Part shown: positions 24,130 through 32,435 of the stretch, piece by piece
Position numbering within the stretch: position 1 is the stretch's first letter
Layout: each line of letters begins with the position of its first letter
DNA from: Comamonadaceae bacterium CG_4_9_14_3_um_filter_60_33
GTDB lineage: Bacteria; Pseudomonadota; Gammaproteobacteria; Burkholderiales; Burkholderiaceae_C
Assembly (NCBI GenBank): GCA_002789915.1
Contig: PFUD01000111.1
Location: 1 to 36,792, forward strand
Length of the DNA: 36,792 nucleotides
Direction of reading: 5' to 3'
Position numbers and translations under genes: made by a program
Notes under the pieces: model-generated
Told to the model about the DNA's origin: nothing
What the model saw: the letters and a program-made list of their open reading frames with translations, nothing else
Databases searched by the model: none

Positions 24130-26289
24130 TTAGAGCGTCGCCAGCGCGTCGTGCACCTCGCCCGCTGACAAAATTTCGGACAGCACCACGGGCGTGTGGC
24201 CCGCTTGGTAAAGCACGTACACCGGCACGCCGTTGCGACCCAACTGCGCCAGCGCGGCTGTGATGTTGGGGTCGCGGCGCGTCCAGTCGGCGCGCAGCAG
24301 CATAACTTTTCTGGCGGCGAAGTCGGCCAGTACCTCAGCGTTGGCCAGCGTGGTTTTCTTGTTGTATTGGCAGGTTACGCACCAGGCTGCGGTGAAATCC
24401 ACAAACACCGGCGCGCCCGTGGCCAGCAGCTGCTCCACTTTGCCCGGCGCCCAGGGCTGCCACAGTGCCGTGCTGGGCGTGGTGCCGAAGTTGTCCAAAG
24501 GTTTGGTGACATTGTGACCAATGGAGCCCAGCAAAAATGCCAGCGCCACCCCCGACAGCGTCGTCATCACCACGCGGCTGCGGCCCTGCAAGCCCAGCGC
24601 CCAGATCAGCAACGCCAGACTCAGCAGCAGCGCCAGCAGGGCGGCAGCACCGTCGATGCCGCTTTGCTGGCCCAACACCCAGACCAGCCAGATCACAGTG
24701 GCAAACATGGGGAACGCCATGGCATGGCGGAAGGTGTTCATCCATAAGCCCGGGCGCGGCAACAGTCGCGCCAGTGCTGGCGACCAGCTGGCCGCCAGAT
24801 ACGGCAGCGCCATGCCGATACCCAGCGTGGCAAAAATTGCCAGCGCCTGCTCGGCGGGCAGCGCCAGCGCCAAGCCCAGCGAGGCACCCATAAAGGGCGC
24901 GGTGCAGGGCGAGGCGATCACCACCGCCAGAATGCCCGACAAAAACGCATCCACCGACGGGTTTTTGGCTTCAAGCGTCGCCACGCTGTTGGGCACGAAC
25001 TGACCAAATTCGAACAAGCCCGCCAAATTGAGCCCGATCACGGTGAACAGCACCGCCAGCGCCGCCACCACAGCAGGCGACTGCAGTTGAAAGCCCCAGC
25101 CCAGTTGCGCGCCCGCGCTGCGCAGCGCCAGCATCAGCGCGCCCAGGGCAACAAACGACAGCACCACGCCCGCGCTGTAGGCCAGCCCGCCGATGCGCTG
25201 GCGGCGCTGGTTGGCGCCCTGACGGGCAAAGCCCACCACCTTGATGGCCAACACCGGAAACACGCAGGGCATCAGGTTCAGGATCATGCCGCCCAGCAAT
25301 GCGCCCAGCAGTGCGACCCAAAGGGACGCAGGCAGGTTGCGCTGGGTACTCGTTAACGGGTTGACTCCTGACAGGATCGGTGCCGTGTTGGTTGCACTTA
25401 CCACCGCAGTCGCATCAGCCGGCCATTCGCCGCTCACCTTGGCTTGGGTGACAAAGCCCAGCCGCTCCTGGCCGACTTGCCCGGCCAGCACCAGCGGCAT
25501 CACCTCCGGGCTGCTGGCGCGGTGCGGCGCGATGGGCACGGCAGCGGTCCACACGGCGCCCTGCCAGCTTTGCGTCCACTTGGCTGCTGTTTCGATGACT
25601 TCTGGGGTTTCCGGGAACAAGTCAAGGGTTTTGCCTTGCAAGTTGGCGGGCAGGCCGGCCACGGACATGTTCAGGGTGTGACCCTGAATGGTGATGCTGG
25701 CGGCTTGCGCAAGTGCCACCGGCTGGGCCTTGAAGGCGGCATCGAAGGCCGCGCCGTTGCTGGCGGTAGAACCCTTGACTGGCAGGCGCAGCACAAAAGT
25801 GCCGTCTTGCGGCACGCATTCGAGCTTGCACACCAGCCAACTGGCATGCAGTTTGACTTCAAGTTCAGGGTTCAAAACAGAGGGTTTGAAATCTGGCGTG
25901 ATGGTCAGCGGCACCGGCAACAGCACGCTGCCGTCATAGCCGTAGTTGGCCAGGGTGCCGATTGGAATCTTGACCGGCAGCGGCCACGCGATGTCGCCGG
26001 CCAGCACGCCCGTAGGCAGCGTCCAGCTTAGTTCGGTGGCCAGGCCGGAGTCACCCGAGTTCTTCCAGTAGGTGTGCCATTCGGGCTGGTGTGTGAGGTG
26101 CAGGCCGACCCAGACCGTCTTACCGGGCTCGATGCCATCGGGCGCGTGGGCCATCAACTCGGCTTGCACCTGCTCGGTGGTGTATGTATTTTTGGCGGTC
26201 TCTTGGGCTTGGGTGCCCGTGGCCAGCGCGAAAAAAGCGACGAAGAACAAGGCCGCGAAAGACGGCAACAAGCGTTTCAGGTAAGTCAT
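24130..26289 (-). CDS. DsbD/ScsB-type protein-disulfide reductase
   Basis: DsbD-type proteins carry electrons from cytoplasmic thioredoxin across the membrane to periplasmic thiols, including the cytochrome c maturation path. The 719-residue protein has a signal peptide (about 1-28), a periplasmic N-terminal domain of the ScsB/DsbC-reductase kind with a Cys pair (LVCKLECVPQDG), a membrane domain of about eight helices with the two transfer Cys (LNLMPCVFPVLA and IASPCTAPFMG), and a C-terminal thioredoxin domain with CVTC (637-640, in TAAWCVTCQYNKK). It is longer than E. coli DsbD (about 565) owing to the larger N-terminal domain. A sensible job beside a c-type cytochrome operon is apocytochrome reduction. 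It is the last gene of a leftward cluster. Confidence 0.92.
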   Translation of the reverse strand: MTYLKRLLPSFAALFFVAFFALATGTQAQETAKNTYTTEQVQAELMAHAPDGIEPGKTVWVGLHLTHQPEWHTYWKNSGDSGLATELSWTLPTGVLAGDIAWPLPVKIPIGTLANYGYDGSVLLPVPLTITPDFKPSVLNPELEVKLHASWLVCKLECVPQDGTFVLRLPVKGSTASNGAAFDAAFKAQPVALAQAASITIQGHTLNMSVAGLPANLQGKTLDLFPETPEVIETAAKWTQSWQGAVWTAAVPIAPHRASSPEVMPLVLAGQVGQERLGFVTQAKVSGEWPADATAVVSATNTAPILSGVNPLTSTQRNLPASLWVALLGALLGGMILNLMPCVFPVLAIKVVGFARQGANQRRQRIGGLAYSAGVVLSFVALGALMLALRSAGAQLGWGFQLQSPAVVAALAVLFTVIGLNLAGLFEFGQFVPNSVATLEAKNPSVDAFLSGILAVVIASPCTAPFMGASLGLALALPAEQALAIFATLGIGMALPYLAASWSPALARLLPRPGLWMNTFRHAMAFPMFATVIWLVWVLGQQSGIDGAAALLALLLSLALLIWALGLQGRSRVVMTTLSGVALAFLLGSIGHNVTKPLDNFGTTPSTALWQPWAPGKVEQLLATGAPVFVDFTAAWCVTCQYNKKTTLANAEVLADFAARKVMLLRADWTRRDPNITAALAQLGRNGVPVYVLYQAGHTPVVLSEILSAGEVHDALATL

Positions 26290-26345
26290 GACGTGGTGAG
26301 AGGCGGTGGCCGGTTGTGAAGTTCCGCGGGGGTTGCTGCGCTGGC

Positions 26346-26705
26346 TCAGTCCTGTGCGTCGGCGACCGGAAACAGGGAAGATTGTTCGGCTTGTTTCGCA
26401 AAAACCGGCGGCAGCTTGGTGGGGGCCTTGATGCGCACCTGTTTGTTGACATTCATGCGCCCAAACACCACCTCGATGTCAGCCGCTGTGACGCCAAAAA
26501 GCGGTGCCAGAAAGCGCACCATGTGGTCGGTGGCGCGCCCCGCTACCGGCGCGGCGGCGACGCTGACCTTGAGCTGTTTGCCGTAAGGCTTGCCAATAGC
26601 GTCCTTGCTGGCGCTGGGCTTGCCCAGAATATTGACCACCAGAACATCGCCATCCCAGGCGAAGAAGGAGTCACCGGTGAAGTTGCGGGCGCTTTTTTTA
26701 GGCAT
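26346..26705 (-). CDS. DUF167 / UPF0235 family protein
   Basis: The 119-residue protein matches the small YggU-type DUF167 family, whose role is unknown. Visible family features are the early LVVNILGKPSASKDAIG strand, then LKVSVAAAPVAGRATDHMVRF with the conserved A-P-x-x-G-x-A-(T/N) pattern, and the helix FLAPLFGVTAADIEVVFG leading to the NVNKQVRI strand. The C-terminus (about 95-119) is a polar extension beyond the usual domain. It is cytoplasmic by appearance. It lies between the MepK-like gene and the DsbD-like gene, all in one direction with gaps of about 50 bases. Confidence 0.85.
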   Translation of the reverse strand: MPKKSARNFTGDSFFAWDGDVLVVNILGKPSASKDAIGKPYGKQLKVSVAAAPVAGRATDHMVRFLAPLFGVTAADIEVVFGRMNVNKQVRIKAPTKLPPVFAKQAEQSSLFPVADAQD

Positions 26706-26756
26706 GGGGGCAATGATACTTGCCTACAACAGGCAACTGAAAAGCGCTTTCATGTG

Positions 26757-27335
26757 CTACCAGCTGCGCACGCGCCCGGTGTCGATGTGGACAAACTGGT
26801 CGCGCGGGTAATAGCCCACGCCGCCTGCTTTCAGCGACAAAGCTGCATCGCGCAGCTCGGCCAGCGGCACGCCGGGCAGGCGGACGTCGATGGCCTTGCC
26901 CTCCATGTGCAGGCTGTGCTTGGCCACGCCGCCGCCGCGCGTGCTGCGCAGCCGGGCATTGGTGAGCGGGCCGCGGTAGCCCGAGATGATTTGATACGAC
27001 AGAGGCACGCCGCTGCCCAGCGCCTGGTGCACGTTGTGCAGCAGGTCGAACAATTGCGGGTCAATCTGGCCGACCTCGCCTGAGTAATGGTCGCGCAAAA
27101 AACGGTTCAGCGTGCCCAGCGCCTGCGGCACATAGTGATCACCGCTGGCGTACACCAGATTGATGCGTTCGTGCGTGTGGGTGTGGTCGAGCATCAGGCT
27201 GCGCACGCTGGGGGCAGAAGCCCGCGCCGACTTGCCAGCCAGCCCAAGCGCGCCGCCGAGCAACATTGCCTGGGCCGAGCGGTGCAAAAAGAAACGTCGG
27301 GAGGGTTGTAATGAAATCGGTTTTGAACGTGTCAT
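26757..27335 (-). CDS. MepK-like (YcbK, DUF882) murein endopeptidase, Tat-exported
   Basis: The 192-residue protein has a twin-arginine signal (PSRRFFLHRSAQAM, then a hydrophobic stretch, cut near ARASA) and a DUF882/peptidase M15-type domain. The zinc ligands are visible as His143 and Asp150 (KHSLHMEGKAIDVRL) and His183 (FVHIDTGRVRSW). E. coli MepK of this family cleaves meso-DAP-meso-DAP crosslinks made by L,D-transpeptidases and is encoded next to ldtD. The same pairing is seen here: the L,D-transpeptidase gene ends 38 bases upstream. This supports a role in remodelling 3-3 crosslinks in the periplasm. Length fits the family (about 180-190). Confidence 0.9.
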   Translation of the reverse strand: MTRSKPISLQPSRRFFLHRSAQAMLLGGALGLAGKSARASAPSVRSLMLDHTHTHERINLVYASGDHYVPQALGTLNRFLRDHYSGEVGQIDPQLFDLLHNVHQALGSGVPLSYQIISGYRGPLTNARLRSTRGGGVAKHSLHMEGKAIDVRLPGVPLAELRDAALSLKAGGVGYYPRDQFVHIDTGRVRSW

Positions 27336-27373
27336 GGGCAGCTATTTTAAGGAATTCAGCCAATTGGCAGGGG

Positions 27374-28957
27374 TTATGGGGACAAGGCGGCTGCATGTTG
27401 GCGCAGCGCCTGGGCCAGCAGGCGGTCATGGCCGTACAGGTCGGGGTAGAAAAACACCCGGCCCGCCTTGGCCACCACGGTGCTGTAGGCAATCAGCACG
27501 GTCAATGGCTGCTTCAGGCGCAGCGTGCTGGATTTTCCTGCTGTCATGGCAGCTACGATGCGCGCATCGGTCCAGACGGGGTCGTCCTGCAGCACAAAAT
27601 TGGCCAGCGCCACCGGTTCCTCGACGCGAATACAGCCGTGGCTGAAGTCGCGCCGGTCGCGCTCGAACAGGCCTGGCGACGGCGTGTGGTGCAGATAGAT
27701 GTTGTCGTTGTTAGGAAAGATGAACTTGATGTCGCCCAGCGCATTTTTAGGCCCCGGGCGCTGGCGAATGCGCCACTTGCCAGCCAGCACCGCATCCAGA
27801 TATTCCGGCGCCATGCTGGTGATCACCTGGCCGCCGGGTGCGACAAACTCCATCTCTTGCTGCGCCAGATAGCCTGGGTCGGCACGCAGCTTGGGCACGG
27901 TTTCACTACGCGCGATGGAGGGCGGCACGTTCCAGTAGGGGCTGAACTCGATGAAGCGCATCTCTTCGTCGAACAGGGGCGTGCGCGTGTCGAGTGCTTT
28001 GCCGACGATCACCTTCATGGTCAGCTTGACGTCGATTTTTCCGTCTTGCACCTCATAGGCGCGCAGCACAAACTCAGGTACGTTCACCACCACCATACGC
28101 GCGGATTGGCGCAGGGGCGTCCAGCGCAGTCGCTCCAGAGTGAGCGCAATTTGTTCGGCACGCTGCCCGGGTGCGACGTTCAGCTGTTGCAGGGTTTTGC
28201 GCCCGAGCACGCCGTCTATGATGAGCCCGTGGCGCTCCTGGAAACGCTCCAGCGCGGCACGCAATTCCCCTTCAAGCCTTTCCGGAGTGGGCGCCTCGGT
28301 GGCCAGATCGCCCAGCACTTGCAGGCGCTGCGCCAGCAGCGGCAGCCCCGTCCAGGCTTGCCCGGCCTGCAGTTTTCCTCTGGGCAGGGCGGGCAGAGAC
28401 GTTTGCCAGGCCGGATGATTCATGAGTGCGCGGTAGCGTGTCAGCGCCAAGCGCAGCGGCACGGCCATTGGCGCCTGGGTGGCCAGTTGCGCCACCTTTT
28501 GGCGCAGCCGCTGCTCGCGCAAGGCCTCGCGCAGCCATTCTGCGATGTCGGTGGTTGGGCTGACGGTCGCTGCAAAGTTGGCGCTGACCTGTTGCGGGTT
28601 CACCCGCCCAACAGTCAGGTCGCTCAGGTAGTGCGCCATCGCCCGGGTCAAAGTGGCGTCCAGCCGGGCTTGCTCGGTTGTCGTTAGCGCCGAGCCCGTG
28701 CTGGCCTGCGTCACGGCCAGACTGAGTTCGCTGGCCTGGTAGTGGTTCGGCTCCAGACCCTCGTCGGCAGCAGTGAGCAAAATCTGTGTCGCTTGCTGTG
28801 CCTGCGCGGTTGGCCTGTCGGCGTCAAACCAGAGCGGCGGCTCTGCGGCGGACAGGTCGGCGGCAGCGGCTGATGCGCCCAGGCTTACAAGGAGCCAGGC
28901 GCAGACCAGCCAACTGGCAAGCAGGCTGCGCATGCACGCCACAAACCAGGTATCCAT
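27374..28957 (-). CDS. L,D-transpeptidase (LdtD/YcbB-like, YkuD domain)
   Basis: This is a periplasmic enzyme making 3-3 crosslinks in peptidoglycan. The protein (527 residues from this start) has a signal peptide (RSLLASWLVCAWLLVSLGAS), a scaffold domain, a peptidoglycan-binding motif region (RHGLIIDGVLGRKTLQQLN) and the YkuD catalytic domain. The active site is HHTPSPGLFERDRRDFSHGC with Cys442 as nucleophile, then IRVEEP. Length is somewhat below E. coli LdtD (615). The open frame continues upstream to 29098, but that part is the inside of a dispersed repeat (DCFTSFAMT), so I reject it. A second start at 28933 (MRSLLASW) is also possible. Downstream is the MepK-like gene, its usual partner. 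Confidence 0.92.
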   Translation of the reverse strand: MDTWFVACMRSLLASWLVCAWLLVSLGASAAAADLSAAEPPLWFDADRPTAQAQQATQILLTAADEGLEPNHYQASELSLAVTQASTGSALTTTEQARLDATLTRAMAHYLSDLTVGRVNPQQVSANFAATVSPTTDIAEWLREALREQRLRQKVAQLATQAPMAVPLRLALTRYRALMNHPAWQTSLPALPRGKLQAGQAWTGLPLLAQRLQVLGDLATEAPTPERLEGELRAALERFQERHGLIIDGVLGRKTLQQLNVAPGQRAEQIALTLERLRWTPLRQSARMVVVNVPEFVLRAYEVQDGKIDVKLTMKVIVGKALDTRTPLFDEEMRFIEFSPYWNVPPSIARSETVPKLRADPGYLAQQEMEFVAPGGQVITSMAPEYLDAVLAGKWRIRQRPGPKNALGDIKFIFPNNDNIYLHHTPSPGLFERDRRDFSHGCIRVEEPVALANFVLQDDPVWTDARIVAAMTAGKSSTLRLKQPLTVLIAYSTVVAKAGRVFFYPDLYGHDRLLAQALRQHAAALSP

Positions 28958-29010
28958 AACACCTCGACCGCCTGAGCAGCGAGGAGCGCTACGCTTTCCA
29001 TGAACACCCC

Positions 29011-29142
29011 CCGTCATTGCGAACGAAGTGAAGCAATCCATGACTCCAAACTGCATGGACTGCCGCGCTGCGCTCGCATTGACGAAGTCTCTGTTCATTG
29101 AGCGTGTGCGGTATCAGGCCGATTCGGAAGGCTCGCAAGGAC
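29011..29142. repeat. Dispersed palindromic repeat, copy 2
   Basis: Same element as at 23954-24087, in the same orientation. It starts CCGTCATTGCGAACGAAGTG, has the inverted right arm (GACTGCCGCGCTGCGCTCGC) and the shared tail GTGTGCGGTAT, CGATTCGGA, GGCTCGC. The two copies lie about 5 kb apart and are roughly 80 percent alike by eye, with the arms most alike. It separates the L,D-transpeptidase gene from the lipoprotein gene upstream of it. Confidence 0.8.
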
Positions 29143-29170
29143 AAGCAAGTTCAAACAAAGCCTGGGCGCG

Positions 29171-29698
29171 TTAAAACTGACCCTCTGTCAGCGTATCGAG
29201 CTGAAACAGGCCGCTTTTGTGCCACAGCCAGGTGTCGGTGTAGGTCACCCGGCCCATGCGCACGGGGGCGGGGTAGGGCTCGGCCAGTCGCACGGTGCGC
29301 TCGATCTCGGCGACAACCTCTGGCGCATGATTGGGGGCGCGCATCCAACTGGTGCTGGTGACATGGCCTTTGCCGTCCACTTCGACCTGTAGCACACCCA
29401 CGGCGTACAGCAGCGGTGGCATCTTGCCGTGGAAAATGCGCTTCAGATTGCGTTCGTAAAGATGGCTGGCAGCATCACGCCGGTAAGCACGCGGCGTCAC
29501 GGCTTCCGATATGTAAGTGGGGAGCGCCTCGGGTGGGGCTTCGGCAATGGGCGCCGGGGGAGCCGGGGCCGGAACTGGCTTGGGGGCTGGCGGCGGCAAG
29601 GGGGCGGTCGTGCAGCCTGCCAAAAAAAGCGCCGTGCCGACAGCCAGACACAGGCCGCGTGACTGCAACTTGAAGCGTGATGGGGCAAAAATGGTCAT
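29171..29698 (-). CDS. Proline-rich lipoprotein with possible TonB-C-like domain
   Basis: The 175-residue protein begins with a lipoprotein signal (lipobox LAGC, Cys29), followed by a Pro/Ala-rich spacer (about 33-58, APKPVPAPAPPAPIAEAPPE) and a folded domain of about 110 residues. That domain has the strand-strand-helix pattern of TonB C-terminal domains: VGVLQVEVDGKGHVTSTSWM, then a helix PEVVAEIERTVRLAEPYPAP, then VTYTDTWLWHK. I take it as a TonB-C-like fold, without evidence for a TonB role: there is no N-terminal energising helix. Pro-rich spacers suit a protein that spans the periplasm from its lipid anchor. Neighbouring genes on the same strand are cell-wall enzymes, but a repeat separates them. 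Confidence 0.75.
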   Translation of the reverse strand: MTIFAPSRFKLQSRGLCLAVGTALFLAGCTTAPLPPPAPKPVPAPAPPAPIAEAPPEALPTYISEAVTPRAYRRDAASHLYERNLKRIFHGKMPPLLYAVGVLQVEVDGKGHVTSTSWMRAPNHAPEVVAEIERTVRLAEPYPAPVRMGRVTYTDTWLWHKSGLFQLDTLTEGQF

Positions 29699-29872
29699 GC
29701 TGGGTCTCGGAATAAATTAGGGCTCGCGCAGTCGGTTTTGGGTAGCCGCCGCCGCTGCCAGACCCGTAATGTGCCTCAAAAAGGTCAGCCTGTCATCGGG
29801 GCATGGCTCAATAGGGTAATTGAATGACGCAAACAAGGTAGCTAAAGCAGACCCAATAGCGCGCAGCGAAGA

Positions 29873-31228
29873 CTAGGCAAGCGCTGGTGGGGCGTAAAAC
29901 TGCACCCGGTTGCGGCCCGCGTCCTTGGCCTGGTACATGGCGGAATCAACCGATTTGATGATGTCGTCAAGGCTGGCTTCTTGGCCGATGAAGATCGCCA
30001 CGCCGATACTGGCGGTGCAATGGTGTTCAATCACGGCATCGGCCTGAGACTGGTCGTTGGTGGTCAGCAAGTAAGGTTCCGCCAGGCTGCTGCGGATTTT
30101 TTCGGCGATACGGGCCGCCTGTGCCGTCGCTTCTGTTTTGTCGCCGTTCAGGTTGTCCAGCAGGACGACAAACTCGTCACCGCCGAAACGTGACACGGTG
30201 TCAACCTCACGCACGCAGCGTTTGAGCCGCTGGGCGACTTCAATCAGGAGCAAGTCGCCAGCGCTGTGGCCGTATGTGTCATTGAGTGGTTTGAAGTTGT
30301 CCAGATCGAGGAACATCAGTGCCTGGTAACAGCCACTGCGTTTGCTGGTTGCCATGCTCTGATGCAAGCGGTCGGACAGTACGATGCGATTCGGCAGTGC
30401 GGTAAGCGTGTCATAAAACGCCATATGGTGCACCTGGTCTTGCATCTGCTTGCGTTCGGTGATGTCGGTGATGAAACCGTGCCAAAGCGTCGAGCCGTCG
30501 GCTTCGCGCTCGGGCAGCGAATCACCAAACAGCCAGCGGACTGTGCCATTGGCAAATTTGACACGGTATTCCTGGCGCCATGCCGTCAGGTCGCGCGCTG
30601 AAGCCTGGATAGAGGCGACGACGCTGTTGACGTCGTCGGGGTGCAAAATGGCAAGCACCGGGCTGGCATCGTCACGCACTTGCTCCGGACTGACGCCGTA
30701 AATGGAGCGCATCGCGTCACTGGCATAAGGGAAAGACGAGCTGCCATCCGGGCGCAAGCGGTATTGGTAAACCACACCCGGCACCTGGCTGGCAAGCTTT
30801 TCCCATCGCGCCAACGTCTCGCGCAACGCCTCCTGCGCCGAGCGCAGGCGCAGCATGGCATCTACGCGCGCCAGCAACTCGGTCTTGCTGATGGGCCGCG
30901 CGATGTAGCCGTCGGCCAGACCGCTCGTCAGGCCCGCTGCCTGGTCTTCACCGGTGGTTTTGAGGCCTGACAACAAAATCACAAAAACCCCAACCAAGGT
31001 GGGTTCGCTCTTGATCTGGCGCGCCACGTCCACGCCATTGCCGTCGGGCAACATCACGTCAAGCAATAGCAGCGCGGGTTGGTGCTGCCGCGTAAGTGCC
31101 AGCGCTTCGGCTGCACTGGCGCCGGTAACGACTTGGTAGCCCGCCTGTGTCAGGATGCGCGCTGTGGCCCGCAAAATATCGGGATCGTCGTCAATCACCA
31201 CCAGGGTGGTGCTGGCTGGCTCAGCCAT
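29873..31228 (-). CDS. Response regulator with PAS and GGDEF domains (diguanylate cyclase)
   Basis: The protein has 451 residues in the order REC (about 7-127), PAS (about 145-258) and GGDEF (about 268-447), and should make c-di-GMP upon phosphorylation. In REC the phosphoacceptor is Asp57 (LLLLDVMLPDG) with the acidic pocket DDDPD; the usual KP is replaced by Arg111-Pro112 (YIARPISKTELL). The active-site motif RFGGDEF (347-353) is intact, and an inhibitory I-site RxxD (Arg340-Asp343) stands five residues before it, so product inhibition is expected. There is no EAL domain. The start ATG overlaps the histidine kinase stop by 8 bases, so kinase and regulator are translationally coupled. The longer open frame upstream lies inside the kinase gene and is rejected. 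Confidence 0.94.
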   Translation of the reverse strand: MAEPASTTLVVIDDDPDILRATARILTQAGYQVVTGASAAEALALTRQHQPALLLLDVMLPDGNGVDVARQIKSEPTLVGVFVILLSGLKTTGEDQAAGLTSGLADGYIARPISKTELLARVDAMLRLRSAQEALRETLARWEKLASQVPGVVYQYRLRPDGSSSFPYASDAMRSIYGVSPEQVRDDASPVLAILHPDDVNSVVASIQASARDLTAWRQEYRVKFANGTVRWLFGDSLPEREADGSTLWHGFITDITERKQMQDQVHHMAFYDTLTALPNRIVLSDRLHQSMATSKRSGCYQALMFLDLDNFKPLNDTYGHSAGDLLLIEVAQRLKRCVREVDTVSRFGGDEFVVLLDNLNGDKTEATAQAARIAEKIRSSLAEPYLLTTNDQSQADAVIEHHCTASIGVAIFIGQEASLDDIIKSVDSAMYQAKDAGRNRVQFYAPPALA

Positions 31229-32435
31229 GCTGATGCTCCTTAATTGGGTTGGTGCTGCTGGGGGTGTGAGTCGGCCGCAGCCGATCTGGCGGCAGTGTGA
31301 AGCCAAACACCGAGCCCTGGCCGAACGCGCTTTGCACAAACATGCGCCCGCCATGCGCTTCAATGATCTTACGCGCAATCGCCAGCCCCAGGCCAATGCT
31401 GCGCTCGCCGGTTGACTTGTAGTTGGCTTGTCCGCTGGCAAACGATTGGAATAGTTTTTCTTGCTGCGCTGGCGCAATGCCCGGGCCGCCATCAGCCACC
31501 TGCACGCGCAGCTCAGTCGGCAGCCGTTCACTGCTGAGCGTGACTTTGCCGCCAACGGGCGAGTGCTCAATCGCATTGCTCAGCAGGTTGGTCAGTACCT
31601 GCTCGATCTTGGCGCAGTCCACAAACACACGTTGGCTCGCTGCATCAATCTTGGTGCTGATGGTGACCCCGCGCTTGCTGGCCACCAGGTTGACCAACCG
31701 CAAAGCCGACTGTGCCATTTGCGCCAGATCGGCCGTTTCTTCCTCCAGGCTCAAGCGGCCCGCCTCGATGATGCTCACGTCCAGAAAATCATCCACCACG
31801 CGGTGCATGCGCTCAGCGGCGCTGTGGATGGTCTGCAAAAAATCGAGTTGCTCTGCCGTCAAGCTGCCTGAGGCTTCGTCCAGCAGAAATTCGGCGTAGC
31901 TCAGGATCAGGCCGGTGGGCTTGCGCAGATCATGTGCGGCCATGCCCAAGAACTGGTTCTTCAGTGCGTTGAGCTTGGCCAACTCGTCGTTTTTGAGCGC
32001 CAGTTCGCGGGTCATGTTGTTGAGCTCGTGGTTGAGCTCAAGCACCTCGCGGCCAAGAAGGGCCTGCTCGGCCGCGTTGACCTCGCCAAACAGCAAATAG
32101 TCGGTGCCCAAAGGCTCTACCGTGACCTCAAGCGTTTGTGGCAAGCCCGTTGTGGTGTGAACATTGAGCAGACGCGGCCGAGCGCTATCGGCGAGCCATT
32201 CGGCAAAGGGGATCACACCGGCAAAATTGAGCAGTATGCTGTGCCAGGGCTGGCCCAGCAGTGGCTCGCCGATCAGCGTGCGGGCATGCCGGTTGGCTGA
32301 AAGAATGAGGCCTGATGCGCTCAGGCGCAGCACCACCACGCTGCTGCTCGCGGCCAGGTATTGCCAAGCCGGGCCAACGCAAGCGCCCGGCCAGTTGCTG
32401 TCGCCGTTGTCGCCACTGTTGTTGTCACTGCGCAT
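31221..32435 (-). CDS. Soluble PAS-type sensor histidine kinase
   Basis: The 404-residue protein has no membrane helix, so it should be cytoplasmic. An N-terminal PAS-like domain (about 29-118, VVVLRLSASGLILSANRHAR) is followed by a coiled coil (about 120-165, LNHELNNMTRELALKNDELA), then the HisKA domain with phosphoacceptor His168 (GMAAHDLRKPTGLILSYAEF) and the ATP-binding domain: N box NLLSNAIEHS, G1 DGGPGIAP, G2 SIGLGLAIA. All needed residues are present. The start at 32435 overlaps the B12-binding gene stop by 11 bases; the longer open frame lies within that gene. Overlaps on both sides tie it to the cobalamin-sensor protein and the REC-PAS-GGDEF regulator as one signalling unit. Confidence 0.93.
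   Translation of the reverse strand: MRSDNNSGDNGDSNWPGACVGPAWQYLAASSSVVVLRLSASGLILSANRHARTLIGEPLLGQPWHSILLNFAGVIPFAEWLADSARPRLLNVHTTTGLPQTLEVTVEPLGTDYLLFGEVNAAEQALLGREVLELNHELNNMTRELALKNDELAKLNALKNQFLGMAAHDLRKPTGLILSYAEFLLDEASGSLTAEQLDFLQTIHSAAERMHRVVDDFLDVSIIEAGRLSLEEETADLAQMAQSALRLVNLVASKRGVTISTKIDAASQRVFVDCAKIEQVLTNLLSNAIEHSPVGGKVTLSSERLPTELRVQVADGGPGIAPAQQEKLFQSFASGQANYKSTGERSIGLGLAIARKIIEAHGGRMFVQSAFGQGSVFGFTLPPDRLRPTHTPSSTNPIKEHQHG

Noticed and set aside
28958-29098. N-terminal extension of the L,D-transpeptidase frame
   Set aside because: The 47 extra codons are the inside of the dispersed repeat (DCFTSFAMT) and precede a proper signal peptide start.
31229-31576. N-terminal extension of the REC-PAS-GGDEF frame
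   Set aside because: It lies inside the histidine kinase gene in another frame and has no domain; the receiver domain starts properly at 31228.
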